From a bacterium (GTDB lineage: Bacteria; Myxococcota; UBA727; JAUIJE01): a stretch of 64,000 nucleotides of DNA. Where the stretch lies: the NCBI GenBank assembly GCA_030431455.1, contig JAUIJE010000002.1, forward strand, positions 505,294-569,293, written 5' to 3'. Below are positions 35,387 to 43,054 of this stretch, in pieces. Made by a program: the position numbers and the translations under genes. Each line of letters begins with the position of its first letter. Within the stretch, counting starts at the first letter, position 1. The notes below the pieces were generated by a model. The model was not told where the DNA came from. It did no database searches and worked only from the letters and a program-made list of their open reading frames with translations.

Positions 35387-35989
35387 ATGAATGCCCTGAC
35401 GATTTTGCGTGTGGCCGGCGTGGTGCTTGTCGCCTCGGGCTTGACCGCGTGTGGCCCCCGCACCGCGGGACCCAACGAAGGCGAGTACGGCCAAATCTTC
35501 TACTGGCAGGTGACCGACTCCGGCCTCGAGGTGGGCGAAGACTGCACCGACGCCGACGACTGGCAGGACACCCTCGAGCCGGTCCCGTTCTCGGAAAACA
35601 CCTACCTCATCTACAAAGTCGCCCCCGATGGGAGCGAAGCGGTGAGCCAATCCTGCGCCACCACCGACGCCACCTCGTGCGCGGACAGCGACAGTGGCAT
35701 TGTGTTTCAAATCGACGGCAGCACCCTGACCTACGACCCCGAGGCCGAGCTGTACGTGGTCGACAACAGCGCCTGTGACCTCGAAGGGGACGCGGTCTGG
35801 ACCATGAGCGACGACGGCGAGACCCTGCACCTCGACGTCGACATCGACTATTCCCTGGTCGGGGACGCCACCGCCTGCGAGGCGCTCGAAGAACAGATCC
35901 AGTTGGATTCGCCCAACGGCAAGGGCATCGACGCCTGCACCGTGACCCTCACCGTCGACGCCACCTTCGATTCCGCCCAGTCGCCCTGA
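35387..35989 (+). CDS. small lipoprotein, function unknown
   Basis: Protein of 200 residues from the ATG at 35387. Signal peptide with lipobox LTA-C (Cys 22). The mature part is acidic, beta-like and has six Cys spread over about 165 residues (EDCTDADDW, SQSCATTDATSCADSD, DNSACDLEG, ATACEALEEQ, GIDACTVTL). No family is recognised. The asparaginase GTG starts two bases after its stop, so the three genes to 37071 form one operon. The coupling with a cytoplasmic amidase is not explained. Confidence 0.65.
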   Translation: MNALTILRVAGVVLVASGLTACGPRTAGPNEGEYGQIFYWQVTDSGLEVGEDCTDADDWQDTLEPVPFSENTYLIYKVAPDGSEAVSQSCATTDATSCADSDSGIVFQIDGSTLTYDPEAELYVVDNSACDLEGDAVWTMSDDGETLHLDVDIDYSLVGDATACEALEEQIQLDSPNGKGIDACTVTLTVDATFDSAQSP

Positions 35990-35991
35990 CC

Positions 35992-36564
35992 GTGGCCGAG
36001 CGCAAACACATCGCCCTCATCTCCACCGGGGGCACGATCGAGAAGACCTACGACGAGCTGAGCGGCACCCTCGGCAACAGCGTCAGCGTGCTCGACGTGA
36101 TGCTCGGCCGCCTCGAGCTGCGCGGGGTGCACATCGAGCGCGTGCCGTTGATGAACAAAGACAGCCTGGACATGACCCCCGGCGACCACGCGATCATCGC
36201 CGGGGCCGCGCACGAATACGCGGCCCGCGCCGACGGGGTGGTGGTGGTGCACGGCACCGATCGGCTGTGTGACTCGGGCGAGGCGATCCTCGAAAAGGGC
36301 GCGCCCCCCGCCCCGGTGGTGCTCACCGGCGCGATGCGCCCGTACTTGTTGCGCAACACCGACGCCCTGCAGAACCTCACCGAGGCGTTGATGGCGGTCC
36401 AGCTCTCCGGTCCGGGGGTGTACGTGGCGATGCACAACCGGCTGCTGGCGTTCCCCGGGGTGGTCAAGGACTACGACCGGATGACGTTCACCTACGACGC
36501 CGGCCACCGGCCGCAGCAGGAGCGCCGCCGGGGGGAGCGCCGCCGCCAAGAGTCGGAGCAGTGA
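35992..36564 (+). CDS. single-domain L-asparaginase-like protein
   Basis: Protein of 190 residues starting at GTG. It matches only the N-terminal domain of bacterial asparaginases: STGGTIEK carries the first catalytic Thr, and VVVVHGTDRLCDSGEAILEK carries the HGTD motif with the second Thr and Asp. VVLTGAMRPY is also conserved. The usual C-terminal domain (about 120 residues), which completes the active site across the dimer, is missing. The protein ends in a basic tail. One-domain members are known in other bacteria, so this is probably not a truncation. Substrate hydrolysis is unproven. Overlaps the next gene by GTGA. Confidence 0.78.
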   Translation: MAERKHIALISTGGTIEKTYDELSGTLGNSVSVLDVMLGRLELRGVHIERVPLMNKDSLDMTPGDHAIIAGAAHEYAARADGVVVVHGTDRLCDSGEAILEKGAPPAPVVLTGAMRPYLLRNTDALQNLTEALMAVQLSGPGVYVAMHNRLLAFPGVVKDYDRMTFTYDAGHRPQQERRRGERRRQESEQ

Positions 36565-37071
36565 CATTGGACGAGACCTTGGTCGCGGCCAACCGCGCGG
36601 CCCACGACGTGCTCGACCAATGCGTGATGACCTTTCTGGATGCGGCCGTACAAGGGCACAGGGACATTGCCCGGGGCGCGCTCGCCGACCTCGCGACCCG
36701 GGTGGAGCGCCACATGCGCGTCGAGGAGGACGAGCTCCTCGCGCGGTACCTCGCGGCGGTGGACGACGGGGGGGACGGTCGGTCCCGAACACCCCATCAA
36801 GGTGGCCAAACAGGTCAGCGGCGATCACACGATCTTGACCCGCACCCTCCGCGCGGCGCAGGGGATCCTCGACGAGGCGACCGGCGATTCCGCCGCGGTG
36901 CGGCGCGCCGTGCTCGAGCGCCTGGAGGTCTTTTCAAGGCTCAAGGGCGTGCTCGAACACCACACCCGCCGCGAGCAGCGCGATTTCTATCCCGTGCTCG
37001 ATGACGCGCTGTCGGCGGAGGAGCGGGCCCGCTGGGCGCGGTTGTTGGCCGAGGCGGTCGCCCCCCGCTGA
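36561..37071 (+). pseudogene. hemerythrin-like gene interrupted by a frameshift in a G7 run
   Basis: Reading from GTG 36561 (overlapping the asparaginase stop) gives AHDVLDQCVMTFLDAAVQGH and RVERHMRVEEDELLARYLAAVDDGG. At the seven-G run 36768-36774 the frame goes wrong. One base less would continue as TVGPEHPIKVAKQVSGDHTI, then LTRTLRAAQGIL and LEHHTRREQRDFYPVLDDAL, to the stop at 37071. Together about 170 residues form an HHE helical bundle with His and Glu ligands in the right order. Either a base is mis-called in the homopolymer, or the gene is broken or phase-variable. Confidence 0.75.
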
Positions 37072-37095
37072 AAGCCCCCGCGCGGTGCGGCCGGG

Positions 37096-39156
37096 CTACG
37101 GCGCGTCCTGCTCCGCGGGGTCCGGCGTCGCCGCGGGCGGGGGCGTGGCCGGGGCCGCGGGCTTGTCCAACCCGGGGGCGGTGGCCGGGGGCGGGGCCGC
37201 CGGACCGGGCGCGGGGGTGGTGCGCTCGAGGACCACCGCCTGGGTGCGCGCCTGTTCGAAGGCGCGGACCGGGCCCGCCAGCTTGGCATAATATTTCTTG
37301 TTGTAGCGGCCGCGCTTGAGGTCGAGGCGCCGGGTGATGTCCACCCCGTCGGTGGTGGGCCGCACCGACAGGGCATAGCGGAAGGCCTCGCCGTCTTGTT
37401 TGACCTCGGGGGGCAGGGATTTGATGCGGTAGCCGGGCGGGACGTGCAGATGCATGGTCTCGGCTTCGGTCTCGGCGAACTGCAGGAAGATGTCGTACTG
37501 GCGCTGGTCGGTGTTGAACACACCGTCGAGGTGGTTGTGCATCACGGTGAGGGGCACGATCAGGTCGTTGCCGCTTTGCACCCCGAGGGTCTCGGCGCGG
37601 GCGGACACCCGTTGGGTACACGACGCGGTGAAGCGATCGCAGGTCAGGGGCTGCGCCACCGTCGTGCCCCGCGCAGACTTGAACCGCGTCTTGGAGAAGG
37701 CCTGGGCCTCGTCCGCGAGCTCTTGCGGGGTGTTCTGGATGGTGTCGCGGATGCGGCCCCGGGCGCTGGGACCGCGCCAGCTCCGCGAGAGATCGATGTC
37801 GGCCTTGCCATCGGCGCCGAGTTTGACGTCGAGAACGGCCCGGCGCGCGCCGCCTTTCATCTTCAGCGAGGGCAATCCGTACAGCTCGGTCTTGGCCGCG
37901 ATCCGGCCGGTGACATTTTGGTAGGGCTCGACCCACATGCCCTTCACGTCGCGCGACCACCACGGCAGCTGACCGGGTTTGCAGTATTCGCAGGACGCGT
38001 CGACCGCGAGCCGCCGGGTGAACCCCGCCTGGGGCTCAACGAACACGATGGTGTGGTTGAACCACAACGACAGCGGCAACGTGAAGTCGTGTCCCCGGGT
38101 GAGGTAGCGATTGACCGCCCCGAGCCGGACCTTGACCCCCATGCTGTCGAGCACGGTGTAGAGCAAGAGGTTGATCTCTTGGTTGGTGGCTTTGCCCTTT
38201 TTGACCACCTTGGGCAGCGCGGTGATCTGCCACCACTCCTCGTCGCCGTAGTAGGTCACGGTCTTGCGCACGTAGTCGAGGCCGAGCTTGACCTTGCACA
38301 ATACATCGCCCCCACACGCGCTGTCGTCGAGGTCGGGATCGAAGTCGTCGACGTACTCGTCGTCGTGGTCGAGCATCAACTCCTCGGCGTAGTTGCGCAT
38401 CGCGGTGTCCCAGTCTTCGTTGACCCAATAGTCGCCCACCCGCTTGGTGCTCATCACCCACCAGGGTTCGGACAGGGTGCCGTCGGGGCCGAACGTCTCT
38501 TTCTTTTGCTTGGGGATGTTCTCGGCGTGAAGGGTGAAGTGGTAGCCCTTGCCGTCGCGTTCGATCTGGGGTTGCTGGTCGGTGTTGTACGACCGCACCT
38601 CGAACACGATGTTCTGCCCCATGGTGAAGTCGAGGTTGTATTCCTGCACGGGAAGATTGGTGGGCAAGAAACGCCGAATGAAGCGCCGGTACCCATCGGT
38701 GTAGTAGAGGTAATAGAACTCGATGACGCTCCCGACCTCGACCTGGGGCACGCGCATCACCGTGCGCCGAAGCGCCTCGCCGTCGATGATGATGTCTTCT
38801 TCGAGGATGCGCTCGGGGTCGACCTCGATGGTGCGGCCGTCTTTTTTGACCACCCGGGCCGAGACCTCTTGGAGCTCGGCGTTCTTGTAGCTGATCAGGC
38901 TCAGGTCCGCGGCCCCGAGTCCCGCTTCGGTGAGCACCTTGATCGAGCTGTGCACCAAATACTCGGTGTAGACCTGGGTCTTGAACGCCTTCATCGAGAA
39001 CGTCTCGTCGTACCGCAGGATGACCGCGCTCGCGTCCTCGGCGAAGGGCCGGATGGCGGGGTCGGCGCGCCACCAATCGGGGGCGTGCAGGTGGGCAAAA
39101 TAGACACAGCTGTTGGTGGACAGCAGCGCGGCGACGATGAGCAGCAGGCGTTTCAT
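37096..39156 (-). CDS. DUF3857/transglutaminase-like lipoprotein lacking the catalytic Cys
   Basis: Protein of 686 residues from the ATG at 39156 (lipobox STNS-C). The N-terminal DUF3857 domain (residues about 30-270) is followed by a transglutaminase-fold domain. Here the position of the catalytic Cys reads KKGKATNQEINLLLYTVLDS, where the upstream paralogue has GDCKDKANLL. The Cys is replaced by Thr, so enzyme activity is unlikely; the His (LWFNHTIVFVE) and Asp (RLAVDASCEYC) regions persist. The C-terminal 250 residues resemble the barrel-like part of DUF3857 proteins, ending Pro/Ala-rich. ATGA overlap with the upstream paralogue shows an operon. Role unknown, probably envelope. Confidence 0.82.
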   Translation of the reverse strand: MKRLLLIVAALLSTNSCVYFAHLHAPDWWRADPAIRPFAEDASAVILRYDETFSMKAFKTQVYTEYLVHSSIKVLTEAGLGAADLSLISYKNAELQEVSARVVKKDGRTIEVDPERILEEDIIIDGEALRRTVMRVPQVEVGSVIEFYYLYYTDGYRRFIRRFLPTNLPVQEYNLDFTMGQNIVFEVRSYNTDQQPQIERDGKGYHFTLHAENIPKQKKETFGPDGTLSEPWWVMSTKRVGDYWVNEDWDTAMRNYAEELMLDHDDEYVDDFDPDLDDSACGGDVLCKVKLGLDYVRKTVTYYGDEEWWQITALPKVVKKGKATNQEINLLLYTVLDSMGVKVRLGAVNRYLTRGHDFTLPLSLWFNHTIVFVEPQAGFTRRLAVDASCEYCKPGQLPWWSRDVKGMWVEPYQNVTGRIAAKTELYGLPSLKMKGGARRAVLDVKLGADGKADIDLSRSWRGPSARGRIRDTIQNTPQELADEAQAFSKTRFKSARGTTVAQPLTCDRFTASCTQRVSARAETLGVQSGNDLIVPLTVMHNHLDGVFNTDQRQYDIFLQFAETEAETMHLHVPPGYRIKSLPPEVKQDGEAFRYALSVRPTTDGVDITRRLDLKRGRYNKKYYAKLAGPVRAFEQARTQAVVLERTTPAPGPAAPPPATAPGLDKPAAPATPPPAATPDPAEQDAP

Positions 39157-41099
39157 GGGGTCGGGGCCAGCACGATGGCCGCGCGCTCCTTTTCGTGTAA
39201 ATCTGTGACGAGCCGAACGTAGTCCGGCACCCGCGCCACCTCGACCCACGGCGACTTGACCAACAGGTCGCGGGCCACCTTCACCGTCTGGCCCTCTTGG
39301 GAAAAGCGCAGCGCCACCACCACGTCGTCGGTCTCCCGGGTGAAGGCCGGGGGCAGCGACTGCACCTGCCAACCCACCGGGGGCACCAGGGTGGTCACCA
39401 CCCGGAGATGGCGGGGGGGGCCGAGCAACACCGGCGCCGTGCGTTGCCGGTTGCGCACGTCGGGGAGACTGGTGGGCACGATCTCACCCAACGTCACCAG
39501 CTGGGCGGGGCCGGCTTTGACCACCCGCGGGGTCTTGTCGTGCAGTTTCACAGTTCCGGACACGGGGCTGATGGTGGCGGGCGGGGCCGCCCCTTGGACC
39601 TCGACCCCTTGCACGTGTTCGCGATCGAGATCGAAGAGCGCGGCCACCGCTTCTTTTTGTTCGGAGGCGGTGTGGATCAAGAAGTTGGCGCGGATGCGGC
39701 GGGCGGTCTCGCCCCAAGCCTCGAACGCGATCTGTTCGGAGATGGTCCCGTCGTCGTGCACGGTGGCGTTCGCGGTGTAGACCCCGCGGTTGTCGAAGGG
39801 CTCGGACAGCGGCGTCCGCACCAGGTCTTCGCCCCCTTTGGTGCCCACCAACAGGTGGGCGCCTTGGTCGCCGAACGGCAGCTGACCAAACGGCACCAGG
39901 CGGGTGGTGGGGTCGGCCACGATCCGGCCTTGTTCGGTCTCGACCACGAGGATGGCGTGGTTGTAGTTGGCCCCGAGCACGGGGAGCACGCTGTCTTTGG
40001 GGTAGCCACGGTGGTTGTGGATGGAGGCCATGTGGCTGTCGATGCCGTCGGCGGCGAGCAGGCTGCGCAGCAGATTGGCCTTGTCTTTACAGTCGCCGTA
40101 GCCGACGTCGAACGTCTCTGACGACTTGTGCGGTTGCCACCCGCCGATGCCCAGGTGGATGGCGCAGTAGGTGATGTGGTCGCGCACCCAGTTGTAGAGC
40201 AAGCGGGCCCGGTCGCTTTTGGTGGGCGGCGCCCCCCGCAACACCTCACGGGCCTTGTCGCGGATGTCGTCGCTGACGATGAGCTGAGGGGCCTCAAGCT
40301 CCGCGTAAAACCGTGACAAGCTGGGAAAATCTGTGAACAGCTGGTGGCGCTCACCGGAACCGTCCACATAGGACGCCAGCCGCACCAAGAAGAGAGGCCG
40401 CAGGCGCCAGGCGGGCGGGGCGTGGGCCCAACGGGGGAGGGCCTCGACGTCTTGGGCGGCGTACACGATGGTTTGGCCGTCTGCGGTGTGGGCGTCGGGC
40501 GCCTCTTCATTGCCCAGGCGGTGGCGGGTCTCGAGCGTCCACCCCGCCGGGGCGCTGACCTCGAACCGGGAGTCCAGCACCGGCACGTCCTCGGCGTGCT
40601 GGTGAGCCAGGGCCCAATAGAGCGCGTCCCGCCGCACGATGGTGTAGCTCGAATCGATGACCGAACCCGTGGGCACGTGTTGGTTGGACACGGTGAGCAC
40701 CCGGGTGTCCGAATAGAGAACAAAACCCGGCGCGCTGGGCACGTCGCTGGCGTCCTCTTGCCGGGTGACCACCACCTCCCCGTCCGGGTGGGTCACCTGG
40801 ACGACGAAGTCGCGCACGTCGGAGAACGCCTTGCTGTAGTGCGCCACCACCCGGGCCTCGTGCCGGCCCGACTCGGCCAGCAGCTTCACCCGCCGGCGCA
40901 CGGTGGAGATCGACACCGGCTCGCCGTCGTCGCCGAGCGCGAACTGCACGGTCTGGTGGTGAAACACCACGATCGCCCCGTGCTCGGGATAGGCGGCCTG
41001 CGCGGGGAGCGTGCCGGGGTCGACTTTGCCGAGCGGGGTGGAGGCGCACGCCGCGCACAGCAGCACGAGCGGCACCCCCCCGCGGAGGGTCCGAATCAT
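39153..41099 (-). CDS. DUF3857/transglutaminase-domain lipoprotein, catalytic residues intact
   Basis: Protein of 648 residues with lipobox (LCAA-C, residue 18). DUF3857 covers about residues 40-280. The transglutaminase-like core has Cys in DVGYGDCKDKANLLRSLL (near 335), His in LGANYNHAILVVET and Asp in GRIVADPTTRLVPFG, the expected triad of papain-like transglutaminase folds. The rest is beta-rich. Members occur often beside each other in Bacteroidetes and Myxococcota and are thought to act on envelope substrates. It is the first gene of a pair with the Cys-less paralogue downstream, which may be a regulatory or scaffold subunit. Confidence 0.88.
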   Translation of the reverse strand: MIRTLRGGVPLVLLCAACASTPLGKVDPGTLPAQAAYPEHGAIVVFHHQTVQFALGDDGEPVSISTVRRRVKLLAESGRHEARVVAHYSKAFSDVRDFVVQVTHPDGEVVVTRQEDASDVPSAPGFVLYSDTRVLTVSNQHVPTGSVIDSSYTIVRRDALYWALAHQHAEDVPVLDSRFEVSAPAGWTLETRHRLGNEEAPDAHTADGQTIVYAAQDVEALPRWAHAPPAWRLRPLFLVRLASYVDGSGERHQLFTDFPSLSRFYAELEAPQLIVSDDIRDKAREVLRGAPPTKSDRARLLYNWVRDHITYCAIHLGIGGWQPHKSSETFDVGYGDCKDKANLLRSLLAADGIDSHMASIHNHRGYPKDSVLPVLGANYNHAILVVETEQGRIVADPTTRLVPFGQLPFGDQGAHLLVGTKGGEDLVRTPLSEPFDNRGVYTANATVHDDGTISEQIAFEAWGETARRIRANFLIHTASEQKEAVAALFDLDREHVQGVEVQGAAPPATISPVSGTVKLHDKTPRVVKAGPAQLVTLGEIVPTSLPDVRNRQRTAPVLLGPPRHLRVVTTLVPPVGWQVQSLPPAFTRETDDVVVALRFSQEGQTVKVARDLLVKSPWVEVARVPDYVRLVTDLHEKERAAIVLAPTP

Positions 41100-41136
41100 G
41101 CCAATGCTTATACCTGAGTGGGGCGCGGAGCGGGGC

Positions 41137-41355
41137 TCAGCGCGGCCGGAAGATGACGCGGCCTTTGGTCAAGTCGTACGGGGACAAGGCCACCCGCACG
41201 TTGTCGCCCAGGACGATGCGGATGCGGTACTTGCGCATCTTGCCCGAGGTGGACGCGATGATCTCGTGGCCGTTGTCCAGCTCCACGCGGTACATCCCAC
41301 CGCGCAGGACCTCCTTGACCACGCCGTCCATTTCAATTTGGTCGTCCCGACTCAT
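41137..41355 (-). CDS. infA: translation initiation factor IF-1
   Basis: Protein of 72 residues, full length. It has the S1/OB fold: [70 protein letters not shown]-1 occupies the ribosomal A site and helps IF-2 and IF-3 during start-codon selection. The ATG follows GGAGGTGG. It is alone here, not next to secY or rpmJ as in many bacteria, and runs head-to-head with the GIY-YIG gene. Confidence 0.97.
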   Translation of the reverse strand: MSRDDQIEMDGVVKEVLRGGMYRVELDNGHEIIASTSGKMRKYRIRIVLGDNVRVALSPYDLTKGRVIFRPR

Positions 41356-41446
41356 TCCACCTCCGGTTCCTCGGGAACCTCATGTTCATGCGCCCTCCGC
41401 GTAGCCGGGTCTCAACAGGGCGTCAACAGTGGTAGTTTGCCGTCCG

Positions 41447-41722
41447 ATGACCGGTTGGCTCGTCTACATGCTCGCCTGCCAAGGGGGCTCGCTCTACGTG
41501 GGGGTGACCAACGACCTGGTCCGGCGCTTCACCGCCCACCAGACCGGTCGCGGCGCCCGCTACACCCGGGCCCACCCGCCCCTGGGGGTGGTGTTTGTCC
41601 AGCACGTGGCCGACAAGGGCGAGGCCCTCGCCCTCGAGTACCGCCTGCGCCGCCTGCCCCCGTCGGACAAGCGCCACATCGCCGCTTTTCACGGAAGCAC
41701 CGGCATCACCCCCGGGCGCTGA
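41447..41722 (+). CDS. GIY-YIG (YhbQ/UPF0213-type) small nuclease-fold protein
   Basis: Protein of 91 residues from the ATG at 41447. GWLVYMLACQGGSLYVGVTNDLVRRFTAHQ is the GIY-YIG start in its UPF0213 form (LVYML...LYVG). It continues GRGARYTRAHPPLGVVFVQH and ALALEYRLRRLPPSDKRHIA, the helix pair of YhbQ/YazA proteins. The fold is shared with UvrC nuclease and homing enzymes; YhbQ-type proteins are small DNA-processing or repair accessories of ill-defined function. Divergent from infA. Confidence 0.88.
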   Translation: MTGWLVYMLACQGGSLYVGVTNDLVRRFTAHQTGRGARYTRAHPPLGVVFVQHVADKGEALALEYRLRRLPPSDKRHIAAFHGSTGITPGR

Positions 41723-41755
41723 GGGGGGCGCCCCCGGCGATTCTGGAGACGCGCT

Positions 41756-42688
41756 CTACAGCAAGACCCCGAGCGCGTTGGGGCCGGGCTGCGCGGGGAG
41801 GTCGGTCTCGCCGAGGCGCTGGCGGAGGTTTTGTTCGACCATGATCGAGATCTGGCCGAGGGGCAGATCGTTGCAGTCGGTGCCGAACGGGTCTTCGAGC
41901 TCTTCGCCGAGGGCGTCGAGACCAAAGAATGCATAGGCAAGGAGCGCGACCATCACCGGCATGAGGTAGTCGAGGGTGGAGATGAGCCCGAGGGGCAAGA
42001 GCCAGAGATAAGCCGCGACCATCCGGTGGGTGAGGGCGGTGTGAGACAGCGGAATCGGGGTGGCTTTGATGCGTTCGCAGCCGCCTTGGATGTCGGTGAG
42101 GGTGGTGAGGGTGCGCTCGATCTCGACGTGGTGAAAGGTGTCGAGCTGGCCCTTTTGGCGGGCGACGCGGGCGTCGTCGGCCATCCACTGGAGGATGGCG
42201 GTGGGGCGGTTGAGCTCGGGCTGGATGGCGGTCATCTCGTCTTCGGAGAAGAACGGCCGAATCTCGTCGTCGACGAAGTCCTTGCGCAGATGATGGCGCA
42301 ATGTGTGTACATAGCCCATCATGCGGTAGACCATGCGGGTCTGGAACGCCTTGGTGTCTTCGTCGTCGGTCTCGGTGAAGGTGAGGACCTGGCGGGTGAG
42401 GCTGCGGCTGGTGTTGATCAGCCGCCCCCACAGCTTGCGGCCTTCCCAGAAACGGTCGTAGGCCGCGTTGTTGCGAAAGCCGAGAAAGATGGAGAGCGCG
42501 AGGCCCACGATGGAAAAGGGCGCGGTGGTGAGGTTGAGGTCTTTGAACCCGTAAATCTCATAGGCCACGGTGATGGCCACCGCGAAGCCCACCACGAGCA
42601 GAAAGCGCAGCCAGATGGCTTCGATGATCGTTCCTCGTCGGACGAGGAACACCAAGCGCAGCCAGGATTTGTCTTCGCGCAGAATCAT
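41756..42688 (-). CDS. bestrophin family (UPF0187/YneE) ion channel
   Basis: Protein of 310 residues from the ATG at 42688. MILREDKSWLRLVFLVRRGTI is followed by two helices and the signature FSIVGLALSIFLGFRNNAAYDRFWEGRKLWGRLINTSRSL, typical of bacterial bestrophin homologues. IPLSHTALTHRMVAAYLWLLPLGL and LEDPFGTDCNDLPL are further landmarks. Bacterial relatives form pentameric channels in the inner membrane, permeable to cations or anions. The neighbours give no hint of its regulation. The convergent gene ends 33 bases away. Confidence 0.9.
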   Translation of the reverse strand: MILREDKSWLRLVFLVRRGTIIEAIWLRFLLVVGFAVAITVAYEIYGFKDLNLTTAPFSIVGLALSIFLGFRNNAAYDRFWEGRKLWGRLINTSRSLTRQVLTFTETDDEDTKAFQTRMVYRMMGYVHTLRHHLRKDFVDDEIRPFFSEDEMTAIQPELNRPTAILQWMADDARVARQKGQLDTFHHVEIERTLTTLTDIQGGCERIKATPIPLSHTALTHRMVAAYLWLLPLGLISTLDYLMPVMVALLAYAFFGLDALGEELEDPFGTDCNDLPLGQISIMVEQNLRQRLGETDLPAQPGPNALGVLL

Positions 42689-43054
42689 GCCCGAAGCTAA
42701 ACCACCCCCGGCCCCCTGTACACCGACCACCCAGGGACCTGGATCGCTTGCCAGTGGGAGGGAAACCTCCATCGCGTGACCGCCGGGGGCGGCCCGCTCC
42801 GCGTTGCCGCCCAAGCCATCCCGTCGGCATGGCCAGCTCCCCTCAAACTTCCGAGCATCCCAAAACCCCAGCGCGCCGTATGCCATTGCATACGGCACGA
42901 ATCCGACGGGCCCGACGGGCCCCTGGAGGATTCGAGGGGGATGGGGGACGGCAACGCTCCGCGTTGCTCAAGCCAAGCTCCGCTTGGCCACCGCAGAATT
43001 CCCGAGCTTGCGAATCGTGAGCGGGGGAAGGGGCCTGCGCCCCTTCCCCAGGAA
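42689..43054. other. intergenic region with an array of stem-loops
   Basis: Between the bestrophin start and the TonB-receptor stop lie 366 bases without a supported gene. The right half contains at least five stem-loops: GCCGTATGC/GCATACGGC (42875-42896), GAATCC/GGATTC around GGGCCC-GAC-GGGCCC (42899-42933), GCAACGC-TCC-GCGTTGC (42951-42967), GCCAAGC-TCC-GCTTGGC (42972-42988), and the 11-base stem GGGGAAGGGGC/GCCCCTTCCCC (43024-43049). The last one sits just after the receptor stop but lacks a T-run. The array could be a structured RNA, a terminator cluster or a REP-like element. Confidence 0.6.
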
